Shown here piece by piece: positions 1-5,547 of a stretch of DNA of 5,840 nucleotides. Numbering within the stretch: position 1 is the stretch's first letter; each line of letters starts with the position of its first letter. The stretch comes from JANQPX01 sp051010395. GTDB lineage: Bacteria; Pseudomonadota; Alphaproteobacteria; Geminicoccales; Geminicoccaceae. The stretch is taken from assembly GCA_051010395.1 (NCBI GenBank), contig JBPCVQ010000047.1, positions 1-5,840 on the forward strand. The letters run 5' to 3'. The notes beneath the pieces were generated by a model. It saw nothing but the letters and a program-made list of their open reading frames with translations, was not told the origin of the DNA and ran no database searches. The translations under genes and the position numbers were made by a program.

Positions 1-1
1 T

Positions 2-706
2 TCTTTCTTTCTCGCCCTCATGGGCGTGGAAAATATCCGAAACGACATCTGCTACACCGACTTGCCGGTCAAAATGGTCGGCACCCACAGCGGCATCGCC
101 ATGGGCTTCTACGGCACGTCCCACCACTGCAACGAAGACATCGGAGCGCTGCGAGCGCTCGCGAACTTGACCTTGCTTGCTCCATGTGACGGCAACGCCA
201 TACGGGCGGCGCTAACAACCCACATCGACCACCCCCATCCCATCTACTTCCGCTGCGGCCGCGGCCGCGAAGCCCCGATCTACAACACGCCACCCAACTT
301 CGAAATCGGCGGCTCCAACCAACTCCGCGACGGCGACGATATTTCGATACTTGCCATCGGCAACCTGGTGAAAGCGGCGCTAGACGCCCACGACATCCTC
401 GCCAAGGAAGGCATCGGCGCCCGCGTCGTCGACATGTACTCGATCACCCCCATCGATCGCAGCGCGATTCGCCGAGCTGCCGCCGATCACAAGGTCATCG
501 TCACGGCAGAAGAGCACAACGTCACCGGCGGCTTCGGGTCGGCGGTGGCCGACGTCATCGCCGAAGAAGGGCTAGGCGCGAAGCTGGTCAAGATCGGCAT
601 GCCCGACACGTACAGTGTGTTGGGACCGCCAACGCACTTGTATGCGCATTACGGGCTGGATGGTGAAGGTGTGGCCAAGCGGGTGCGGGAGGCCCTGGAA
701 GCTTAG
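2..706 (+). CDS. Transketolase-family protein, C-terminal part (5' end outside the window)
   Basis: Transketolases use thiamine diphosphate to move two-carbon ketol units between sugars. The frame is open to the left edge (Ser-Phe-Phe-Leu-Ala-Leu precedes the first ATG at 20), so the gene is cut by the window and that ATG is not its start. What remains is the end of the pyrimidine-binding domain, with GTHSG and a TSHH stretch followed by EDIGALRAL, where the family has its conserved His loop, then YFRCGRGRE. The transketolase C-terminal domain follows (about residues 110-228 from the ATG), with a TAEEHNVTGGFGSAVAD segment. This pattern resembles the separate C-terminal subunit of split transketolases more than DXS. 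Whether the gene is full length or a split subunit cannot be told here. The stop is TAG at 704-706, inside the loop of a long hairpin. The family is certain; the substrate is unknown. Confidence 0.88.
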   Translation, partial: SFFLALMGVENIRNDICYTDLPVKMVGTHSGIAMGFYGTSHHCNEDIGALRALANLTLLAPCDGNAIRAALTTHIDHPHPIYFRCGRGREAPIYNTPPNFEIGGSNQLRDGDDISILAIGNLVKAALDAHDILAKEGIGARVVDMYSITPIDRSAIRRAAADHKVIVTAEEHNVTGGFGSAVADVIAEEGLGAKLVKIGMPDTYSVLGPPTHLYAHYGLDGEGVAKRVREALEA

Positions 707-738
707 ACCGTTTGCTGAAGGTATCCTTCCAGGGGCCT
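690..738 (+). terminator. Long imperfect hairpin overlapping the transketolase stop codon
   Basis: The 12-base arm AGGCCCTGGAAG (690-701) pairs with CTTCCAGGGGCCT (726-738) with a single bulged G. The 24-base loop contains the TAG stop. No T-tract follows (the next bases are TACC), so it is not a canonical intrinsic terminator. It could stabilise the 3' end of the mRNA or act with Rho. The pairing is seen directly; the function is inferred. Confidence 0.4.
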
Positions 739-793
739 TACCAGCCAGAGGTCGCAATCATCGGATCGATCATCTCGACGACAACCGCTATTA

Positions 794-1318
794 TCAAAAA
801 CTCCAGGGCTTGAAAAATTTTCCTTGGCCAGAGACATTTCGTTCCGGTTGCGCCGACACCTTAGCGTCGGCAATCTTCTGACTGATTCTCTCGATCTCAT
901 AAAGAAGACGGCTCTGCTCGGTTTCATCCTTGGCTTTGCTGAGCGTTTCGATCACCTTCCTCCGCTGCTCGATAAGCTCTTGCTCCTGATCGGACGGGTC
1001 GGCAAATGCCGTGGAAATGATCGCGAGGTTCGCACTCTCGGCATTATTGATTCCCAGCCCGACAGTATTACCTCCAAGCGCCATATTGAAGATAATCAGT
1101 GAGTTAAGAATATAGTAAACGCCTCGAGCCCACGCCAATCTCGCGTTCTGAAAGATCAGTGTGCCAACCAGGAAGCTCAATGCGAGGGCGATATACATAG
1201 GATTGAGAGCAATCGCACTGGAAACCGAGTTTGCCAATGCCATAACGAGAATACCGGCAAATCCTGGCGTAAGCATGGATTTTGGATTGAGAAAGTCGTT
1301 TGAAAAGTTCTGGTCCAT
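794..1318 (-). CDS. Small multi-pass membrane protein with charged helical C-terminal tail, unknown function
   Basis: This 174-residue protein is not recognised. It starts at ATG 1318-1316 and ends at TGA 796-794. There are three probable membrane segments: about residues 18-38, 41-57 and 67-83. The second and third are joined by a short loop with two Arg (NARLAWARG), which suggests that loop is cytoplasmic and the tail faces the periplasm. Residues 107-155 are rich in Glu, Lys, Gln and Arg with regularly spaced Leu/Ile/Val, typical of an amphipathic helix or coiled coil. The last residues are basic-aromatic (KFFKPWSF). No strong Shine-Dalgarno is seen. Codons are clearly richer in A/T at third positions than in ispH or hpnH, which may indicate a different origin. 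It converges on the transketolase gene and has a CRP-type site about 100 bases upstream. The hydrophobic pattern and reasonable codon flow support a real gene; the opposite strand offers no better candidate. Confidence 0.7.
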   Translation of the reverse strand: MDQNFSNDFLNPKSMLTPGFAGILVMALANSVSSAIALNPMYIALALSFLVGTLIFQNARLAWARGVYYILNSLIIFNMALGGNTVGLGINNAESANLAIISTAFADPSDQEQELIEQRRKVIETLSKAKDETEQSRLLYEIERISQKIADAKVSAQPERNVSGQGKFFKPWSF

Positions 1319-1329
1319 GATCGGCTCAT

Positions 1330-1342
1330 TTCATCAGATGAA
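1330..1342. repeat. Short palindrome TTCATC-a-GATGAA upstream of the membrane protein gene
   Basis: Perfect 6-base arms around one central base, 12 bases upstream of the minus-strand start codon at 1318. The same ATGAA/TTCAT half-sites recur in the palindrome at 1360-1374. Its position between the putative promoter and the start codon would suit an operator or a 5' UTR hairpin. The dyad is seen; the role is inferred. Confidence 0.35.
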
Positions 1343-1359
1343 GAAAAATATACTGTTGG

Positions 1360-1374
1360 ATGAAATATTTTCAT
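1360..1374. repeat. Short palindrome ATGAAA-tat-TTTCAT in the divergent region
   Basis: Perfect 6-base arms around three bases, in an AT-rich stretch where such dyads arise by chance more easily. It shares the ATGAA half-site with the palindrome at 1330-1342; the two centres are about 31 bases apart, roughly three helical turns. A regulator-binding pair is possible but unproven. Confidence 0.35.
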
Positions 1375-1392
1375 TCATTTCCTACCAAAAAG

Positions 1393-1584
1393 TCATATCA
1401 TATTAGAGTTCAATTCAGTGTGACGCATTTCACACAACCTCCGAATAGCTGGTTTGGTGAGAAGCCTTGATGCTTGCCGCCAATACCGCACCTGATCAAC
1501 GAGAGCGATCTCATCATCGCTGCCCTCGATCTGCTCTTGGCGCGCTTTTGAAAGCTTGACGCTTCCCCGCCAATCCCTGACCAT
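1393..1584 (-). CDS. Doubtful 63-residue ORF or gene remnant
   Basis: This small frame ends at TGA 1395-1393 and has ATG at 1584, with no Shine-Dalgarno in front of it. The frame stays open further upstream to a stop at 1620-1618, so it could be the tail of a decayed gene. The predicted protein is charged and helix-like, with several Trp and Arg residues (DWRGS, VRYWRQASRLL). It is not recognised. Codon choice resembles that of the membrane protein gene downstream on the same strand. Against it: it covers the perfect CRP-type dyad and lies in what otherwise reads as a control region. More likely non-coding than coding. Confidence 0.2.
   Translation of the reverse strand: MVRDWRGSVKLSKARQEQIEGSDDEIALVDQVRYWRQASRLLTKPAIRRLCEMRHTELNSNMI
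1418..1435. promoter_or_regulatory. CRP/FNR-family binding site (perfect GTGTGA-N6-TCACAC dyad)
   Basis: The arms GTGTGA (1418-1423) and TCACAC (1430-1435) are exact reverse complements around CGCATT and contain the TGTGA-N6-TCACA core bound by CRP-type regulators. The centre at 1426.5 lies where a class II activator would sit relative to the minus-strand -10-like boxes: TATGAT at 1402-1397 or, with more exact -41.5 spacing, TATGAC at 1397-1392. The likeliest target is therefore the membrane protein gene. The PhyH-family start lies 178 bases away on the other side and could also be affected. The match is seen; the regulator and direction are inferred. Confidence 0.55.
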
Positions 1585-1600
1585 TTTCCAAACATCATCA

Positions 1601-1606
1601 AGGAGG
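1601..1606 (+). promoter_or_regulatory. Shine-Dalgarno that fixes the PhyH-family start
   Basis: A full AGGAGG lies 7 bases before ATG 1614. The in-frame TTG at 1608 is only one base after it, too close for initiation, so ATG 1614 is the start. Confidence 0.85.
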
Positions 1607-1613
1607 CTTGGGT

Positions 1614-2507
1614 ATGATCAGCGAGCAGGATGTCGCGTTCTACAACGAGCATGGCTATCTCGTGGTGCCGAACGTCCTCAGCGCGGACGAAGTGGCCGAA
1701 CTCCGGCAGGTGACAAAAGACTTTGTCGAGGCCGCACGCCACGTGCCGAAGCACAACGAGATCTATGACCTGGAGGATAGCCACTCCTCCGCCGACCCTC
1801 GCGTTCGGCGAATCAAGACGCCGCATGCGCATCACGAGGCTTATGCGCGGATGGTCGATCATCCCAATATTCTGGCTGTTCTGCAGAAGCTCTGGGGGCC
1901 GTCGATCCGTTTCGATGTCTCGAAGCTCAACCTCAAGGCTGCTGGCTACGGCGCACCCGTGGAGTGGCATCAGGACTGGGCGTTTTATCCGCATACCAAT
2001 GACGATCTCTGCGCCATCGGCATCATGATCGACGATGTCGACGAGACCAACGGCCCGCTGATGGTCATTCCAGGTTCGCATAAGGGACCAATCCTCAACC
2101 ATCATGCTGATGGAGGCTATTTTTGCGGCGCGATTGACCCGCGCCGCGGGGAGGTCGACTTTAGCGGAGCGGTGAATCTAACGGGATCCGCCGGCTCCGT
2201 CACCATCCATCACGCGCGGACGATCCATGGCTCGGCGGCGAATACCTCCGGTCAACCGCGTCGGTTGTTGCTGCATCAATATCGTGCCGCCGATGCCTGG
2301 CCACTGATGGCGGCGGGTCAGCCCTGGGAGGCCTATCGTGGCAATCTCATTTCCGGCGAGGATACGATCGATCCGCGCATGACGGCCGTGCCCGTCCGCC
2401 TGCCGCTCCCCCCTGCCCCCAACCAAGGCTCGATCTACGAGAACCAGAAAAGCTCAAACAGTCGGTACTTCCAGACCGCGGACGATCTTGAGACGGTCGG
2501 AAGCTAG
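1614..2507 (+). CDS. Phytanoyl-CoA dioxygenase (PhyH)-family Fe(II)/2-oxoglutarate oxygenase
   Basis: Members of this family hydroxylate a small substrate using O2 and 2-oxoglutarate, releasing succinate and CO2, in the cytoplasm. The 297-residue protein opens with the typical FYNEHGYLVV segment (about residues 9-18). The iron triad is visible: His119 and Asp121 in WHQDWAF, and His205 in TIHGSAAN. Arg216, 11 residues after the last His, has the spacing of the Arg that holds the 2-oxoglutarate carboxylate in human PHYH. MVIPGSHKG (about 150-158) is another family signature. All metal and cosubstrate residues are present, so an active enzyme is expected. The substrate cannot be read from sequence; bacterial members act on varied metabolites and phytanoyl-CoA is unlikely. 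It stands alone on its strand, ends 11 bases from the convergent methyltransferase gene, and has its own intrinsic terminator. A 9-pair hairpin with one bulge (2468-2503) spans its last codons. Confidence 0.9.
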   Translation: MISEQDVAFYNEHGYLVVPNVLSADEVAELRQVTKDFVEAARHVPKHNEIYDLEDSHSSADPRVRRIKTPHAHHEAYARMVDHPNILAVLQKLWGPSIRFDVSKLNLKAAGYGAPVEWHQDWAFYPHTNDDLCAIGIMIDDVDETNGPLMVIPGSHKGPILNHHADGGYFCGAIDPRRGEVDFSGAVNLTGSAGSVTIHHARTIHGSAANTSGQPRRLLLHQYRAADAWPLMAAGQPWEAYRGNLISGEDTIDPRMTAVPVRLPLPPAPNQGSIYENQKSSNSRYFQTADDLETVGS

Positions 2508-2518
2508 CTCAGGCAAGT

Positions 2519-3166
2519 TCAGGCAGCGGCGCCTCGCCGCTTTTGGAAGAGTGCTACGTCCTTCCTGGGTATCTCGCAGCTCCAGCCTCTTTGTTCGGCA
2601 ACCACCTGCAAGGTGGAAGGGCGGTAGAAGACGACGTGGGTCGGGTCGCGGCGGTAGTGCCAGTTAGCGAAGCGTTCGTCGTCCGTCTGAAAGCAGGTCA
2701 TCACGCCCAGCCAGCCGCCAGGTTTCAGTCTTTGAGCGAGAAAATCGAATTCGGCGGCCGGATCGAACAGGTGTTCGGCGACTTCGCTCATAATGATCAC
2801 ATCATAGTCGCGGTCGAGCACCGATCGGTCCGCCTCGAAGAAGGGATCGTAGAGCGCCATCTCAAGGCCAGCCTCTTTGAGCATCGCCGCCAGGGCCGGG
2901 CCTGGGCCGCAGCCATAGTCGAGGCCGGTCATGCCCGGCCTCAGCTTCGCCAGTAGGGGGTTGGCGAGTTTTGCCAGGAACTGGCGATAGCGGGGATCAT
3001 CGGGGTCATTTTCGTGATTCTGGTAGTGCGAAAGCTCCTCCGCGGCCGTCGGTCGCTGGCCGGGATCGAGAAAGGTCGCCTCGCAAATGCGGCAGCGCCA
3101 GTAGTCACGCCCTTCAACCTGCAAGAAATGTCGCGGCGACGCCGCGCGGCAGACTGGACACGCCAT
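2519..3166 (-). CDS. Zinc-ribbon class I SAM-dependent methyltransferase
   Basis: This protein transfers a methyl group from S-adenosylmethionine to an unknown acceptor. From ATG 3166 it has 215 residues. A zinc-ribbon knuckle pair comes first: Cys3-x2-Cys6 (ACPVC) and Cys25-x2-Cys28 (CRIC). The Rossmann fold follows, with motif I LDYGCGPG (about 82-89), an acidic residue after strand 2 (ALYDPFF), the SEVAEHLF segment (about 127-134) and LKPGGWLG (about 147-154). A DPTHVVFY stretch (about 174-181) resembles that of SAM methyltransferases which begin with such a ribbon, often found near sugar or surface-polysaccharide genes. TTG 3196 is an alternative start, adding 10 residues, with its own GAGGAG six bases upstream; ATG 3166 has AAGGAG at a tight three bases. 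I prefer the ATG because the ribbon begins there. The gene converges on the PhyH-family gene and diverges from ispH. Family is sure, substrate unknown. Confidence 0.88.
   Translation of the reverse strand: MACPVCRAASPRHFLQVEGRDYWRCRICEATFLDPGQRPTAAEELSHYQNHENDPDDPRYRQFLAKLANPLLAKLRPGMTGLDYGCGPGPALAAMLKEAGLEMALYDPFFEADRSVLDRDYDVIIMSEVAEHLFDPAAEFDFLAQRLKPGGWLGVMTCFQTDDERFANWHYRRDPTHVVFYRPSTLQVVAEQRGWSCEIPRKDVALFQKRRGAAA
2525..2544 (+). terminator. Intrinsic terminator of the PhyH-family gene
   Basis: A 7-base GC-rich stem, AGCGGCG (2525-2531) with CGCCGCT (2535-2541), closes a CCT loop and runs into TTTT. It begins 18 bases after the oxygenase stop. The same bases encode the last residues of the methyltransferase on the other strand. 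Read from the minus strand it has no T-tract, so it should act in one direction only. Confidence 0.7.
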
Positions 3167-3270
3167 TCTCTCCTTATTGTTATTTTCTACCGCCAAATCA
3201 TTCTCCTCAAGCGATCAAAACGTGGCTGAAGGGCAACGTCTTGTCGAGATCGCACATGCCTCGCAGCAGT

Positions 3271-3298
3271 TTGATCTGGGGTTTCGCAGCACTATGCT
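3271..3298 (+). promoter_or_regulatory. Candidate sigma-70-type promoter for ispH-hpnH
   Basis: TTGATC (3271-3276) and TATGCT (3293-3298) each match four of six consensus bases and are separated by 16 bases. Transcription would start near 3305, leaving a leader of about 50 bases before ispH. An 8-base direct repeat TCGCAGCA (3261-3268 and 3284-3291, 23 bases apart) flanks the -35 and lies in the spacer, and might be a regulator site. Prediction by eye only. Confidence 0.35.
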
Positions 3299-3357
3299 TA
3301 ACCTATTGGTAGAGTGCACCCTAGACGCCCCTGGAGGCGCCCCGAAAGGTGGTCCTA

Positions 3358-4329
3358 ATGTCGAAGATGGTGACCAAGCCCGCCCTTCGCGTCCTGTTGG
3401 CGCAGCCGCGCGGTTTCTGTGCGGGGGTGGAGCGTGCGATCGAGATCGTCGAGCAGGCGCTCAAGCGCTTTGGAGCCCCCGTCTATGTGCGCCACGAGAT
3501 CGTGCACAACCGCTACGTGGTCGAGGACCTCCGAAAGAAGGGCGCCGTTTTCGTCAAGGAAGTCGACGAGATTCCCGCGGGATCGGTCACGATCTTCAGT
3601 GCGCATGGCGTTTCCGATGCGGTCGAGCAGGCCGGGCATGATCGCGGCCTGAACGTGATCGACGCCGCCTGTCCGCTGGTCACCAAGGTCCACAAGGAAG
3701 GTCAGCGCTATGCAAGAAAGGACTTCGAGGTCGTGCTGATCGGCCATGCCGGCCACCCCGAGGTCGAAGGCACGATGGGCCGGATCGACGCCAAGGTGCA
3801 TTTGGTCTCGGATGTTGAAGATGTGCAGGCCCTGACCCCGGCCAGCCCGGAAAAGCTCGCCTTCGTCACCCAGACGACGCTCAGCGTCGACGACACGCGC
3901 GATGTGATCACAGCCCTTCGAGAGCGCTTTCCCAAGATCGTCGGTCCGGACACCAAAGACATCTGCTACGCCACGCAAAATCGCCAAACAGCCGTTCGCG
4001 AACTCGCCGGGCGAGTGGAGATGATGCTGGTGGTGGGTGCGCAGAACAGCTCGAATTCCAACCGGTTGCGTGAAATCGGCGAGGATATGGGAATTGCCAG
4101 CTATCTGATCGACGGCCCGGAACAGGTCGATCCCGCCTGGTTCGAGCAAATCACGAGCGTCGGGATCACCGCAGGTGCGTCCGCACCCGAGGCGTTGGTG
4201 CAACAGCTGATCGACTGGTTGAAGCAACACTTCGATGTCGACCTCGACATTCTCGATGGTATTCGCGAGAACATCCAATTCCGTCTGCCTGCGGCCTTGG
4301 CCGATCGCAGCCGGCCACGAACGGTCTGA
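3358..4329 (+). CDS. ispH: 4-hydroxy-3-methylbut-2-enyl diphosphate reductase (IspH/LytB)
   Basis: IspH carries out the last step of the MEP pathway: it reduces HMBPP to IPP and DMAPP with a [4Fe-4S] cluster in the cytoplasm. The 323-residue protein has the three cluster cysteines: Cys21 (RGFCAGVERA), Cys105 (DAACPLVTKVH) and Cys203 (KDICYATQNRQ). His133 and Glu135 in HAGHPEVEGTMG match the substrate-binding and proton-relay residues. TQTTLS, NSSNSNRL and the late Ser in TAGASAPE complete the active site. Length is normal for the family. ATG 3358 is chosen because AAAGGTGG lies about five bases before it; GTG 3349 overlaps that Shine-Dalgarno and is rejected. hpnH follows after 35 bases, so the two are probably co-transcribed, coupling precursor supply to hopanoid synthesis. 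Confidence 0.97.
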   Translation: MSKMVTKPALRVLLAQPRGFCAGVERAIEIVEQALKRFGAPVYVRHEIVHNRYVVEDLRKKGAVFVKEVDEIPAGSVTIFSAHGVSDAVEQAGHDRGLNVIDAACPLVTKVHKEGQRYARKDFEVVLIGHAGHPEVEGTMGRIDAKVHLVSDVEDVQALTPASPEKLAFVTQTTLSVDDTRDVITALRERFPKIVGPDTKDICYATQNRQTAVRELAGRVEMMLVVGAQNSSNSNRLREIGEDMGIASYLIDGPEQVDPAWFEQITSVGITAGASAPEALVQQLIDWLKQHFDVDLDILDGIRENIQFRLPAALADRSRPRTV

Positions 4330-4346
4330 TAGAGAAACCGTCTTTT
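4321..4346 (+). terminator. Weak hairpin with T-run between ispH and hpnH
   Basis: ACGGT (4321-4325) pairs with ACCGT (4337-4341) and is followed by CTTTT. The ispH stop lies in the loop. Five base pairs with an 11-base loop is weak, so at most partial termination or attenuation ahead of hpnH is expected. Confidence 0.25.
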
Positions 4347-4364
4347 CGAGGATAGTTGGTACCG

Positions 4365-5513
4365 ATGGGCATTCCCCTTCGCCAGCAGATCAGTGTTGGC
4401 GCTTACGTGATGAAGCAGCGCTTCAAGGGCAACAAGCGCTATCCCCTGGTCTTGATGCTGGAGCCTCTTTTCCGCTGCAACCTCGCCTGCGCAGGCTGCG
4501 GCAAGATCGACTACCCGAAGCCTATCCTCGACCGACGGCTAAGCGTCGAGGAATGCCTGGACGCCGTCGACGAGTGCGGTGCGCCCATCGTCTCGATCCC
4601 CGGCGGCGAGCCGCTGATCCACAAGGACATCGTCCAGATCGTCGAAGGCATCATCGCTCGGAAGAAATTCGTCTATCTCTGCACCAACGCCTTGCTGGTG
4701 AAGAAGAAGATGGATGACTTCAAGCCCAGCCCCTACCTGACCTTCTCGATTCATCTGGACGGCCTAAAAGAGCATCACGACAAGTCCGTCTGTCAGGAAG
4801 GCGTGTTCGAGAAGGCGGTCGAGGCGATCAAGCTGCTGCGCGGCCGGGGCTTTCGAGTCAATATCAACACCACCCTTTTCGACGGTGTCGAACCGGACGA
4901 GGTCGGCAAGTTTTTCGACTATGTCAGCCACGAGCTCGATATCGAAGGCATCACCGTTTCGCCGGGCTACGCCTATGAGCGCGCACCGGATCAGGAGCAT
5001 TTCCTGAATCGGAGGAAAACCAAGGAGCTGTTCCGCAGCATCTTCAGGCGGGGCAAAGGCAAAGGCTGGAAACTCAGCCATTCCTCGCTCTATCTCGATT
5101 TCCTCGCGGGCAATCAGCGCTATGACTGCACCCCCTGGGGCAACCCGACGCGCAACATCTTCGGCTGGCAGCGGCCCTGCTATCTCCTGGGCGAGGGCTT
5201 CTCGCCGACCTTCAAGGACCTGATGGAGACCACGGACTGGGATCGCTACGGCACCGGCAACTACGAGAAATGCGCCGACTGCATGGCCCATTGCGGCTAC
5301 GAGCCGACCGCCGTCAACGACGCCGTCGCCAACCCGCTGAAGACAATGATGACGGCGCTGCGCGGTCCACGCACTGAAGTCGAGATGGTCGAGGACATCT
5401 CGCTCGCCAATCAAAGACCGGCCGAGGATGTCTATGAAAAGGTGGTCGCCAAGGCCGCTGAGACAGAGGATAACGGCGCACGGTCAGTCTACAAATCAAA
5501 AGCCGTCGCCTAG
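4365..5513 (+). CDS. hpnH: Radical SAM adenosylhopane synthase HpnH
   Basis: HpnH adds the 5'-deoxyadenosyl radical from SAM to diploptene, giving adenosylhopane, the first intermediate of C35 side-chain (extended) hopanoids. The 382-residue protein has the radical SAM motif Cys38-x3-Cys42-x2-Cys45 in FRCNLACAGCGK, then PGGEP (about 79-83) for SAM binding. Cys106 in YLCTNALL matches the conserved residue 106 reported to quench the radical intermediate in characterised HpnH, which also supports the chosen numbering. The C-terminal part holds further cysteines (255, 272, and 303/306/310 in KCADCMAHCGYEPTAV), as in the family's accessory domain. ATG 4365 is chosen because the family begins MxIPxxQQ-xVGxYV; GAGGA at 4348-4352 is 12 bases away, rather far, while TTG 4356 is only three bases from it. 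Downstream of ispH and probably in the same transcript. No squalene-hopene cyclase lies in the window. Confidence 0.96.
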   Translation: MGIPLRQQISVGAYVMKQRFKGNKRYPLVLMLEPLFRCNLACAGCGKIDYPKPILDRRLSVEECLDAVDECGAPIVSIPGGEPLIHKDIVQIVEGIIARKKFVYLCTNALLVKKKMDDFKPSPYLTFSIHLDGLKEHHDKSVCQEGVFEKAVEAIKLLRGRGFRVNINTTLFDGVEPDEVGKFFDYVSHELDIEGITVSPGYAYERAPDQEHFLNRRKTKELFRSIFRRGKGKGWKLSHSSLYLDFLAGNQRYDCTPWGNPTRNIFGWQRPCYLLGEGFSPTFKDLMETTDWDRYGTGNYEKCADCMAHCGYEPTAVNDAVANPLKTMMTALRGPRTEVEMVEDISLANQRPAEDVYEKVVAKAAETEDNGARSVYKSKAVA

Positions 5514-5528
5514 GTGGCGTGGCCACCT
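5512..5528 (+). terminator. Compact hairpin at the hpnH stop codon
   Basis: AGGTGGC (5512-5518) and GCCACCT (5522-5528) form a perfect 7-base stem with a GTG loop, starting inside the TAG stop. No T-run follows, so it is more likely an mRNA 3'-end structure, or half of a two-hairpin terminator with the element just downstream. Confidence 0.4.
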
Positions 5529-5547
5529 CATTGGGTTCACGCTGTCA

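Larger units (their letters stand above)
1319..1613. promoter_or_regulatory. Divergent intergenic control region, AT-rich on its left side
   Basis: This gap separates the divergent starts of the membrane protein gene (-) and the PhyH-family gene (+). Bases 1340-1415 are markedly AT-rich. On the minus strand a -10-like TATGAT lies at 1402-1397, with no good -35; the CRP-type dyad occupies that place, which would fit an activator-dependent or repressor-blocked promoter. On the plus strand no convincing -10/-35 pair was found for the oxygenase gene. A 63-codon minus-strand ORF lies within the gap and is listed separately as doubtful. Confidence 0.45.

Noticed and set aside
2..706. Reading the first gene as DXS of the same MEP pathway as ispH
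   Set aside because: Its C-terminal motifs (TSHH, AEEHNVTGGFGSAVAD, the ending) fit the transketolase C-terminal type better than DXS.
824..1102. 92-residue plus-strand ORF
   Set aside because: It is antisense to the membrane protein gene, whose frame shows coherent membrane segments and a helical tail, so this frame is a shadow.
1410..2105. 231-residue minus-strand ORF
   Set aside because: It is antisense to the PhyH-family gene, which has intact catalytic motifs and a perfect Shine-Dalgarno; the reverse frame matches no family.
3326..3339. CGCC/GGCG hairpin just before the ispH ribosome-binding site
   Set aside because: Four base pairs around a six-base loop are too weak to support a riboswitch or regulatory stem.
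3355..4278. 307-residue minus-strand ORF
   Set aside because: It is the mirror frame of ispH, a common effect of GC-rich codon bias; it has no recognisable domain.
4764..5414. 216-residue minus-strand ORF
   Set aside because: It is antisense to hpnH, with no domain or ribosome-binding evidence.
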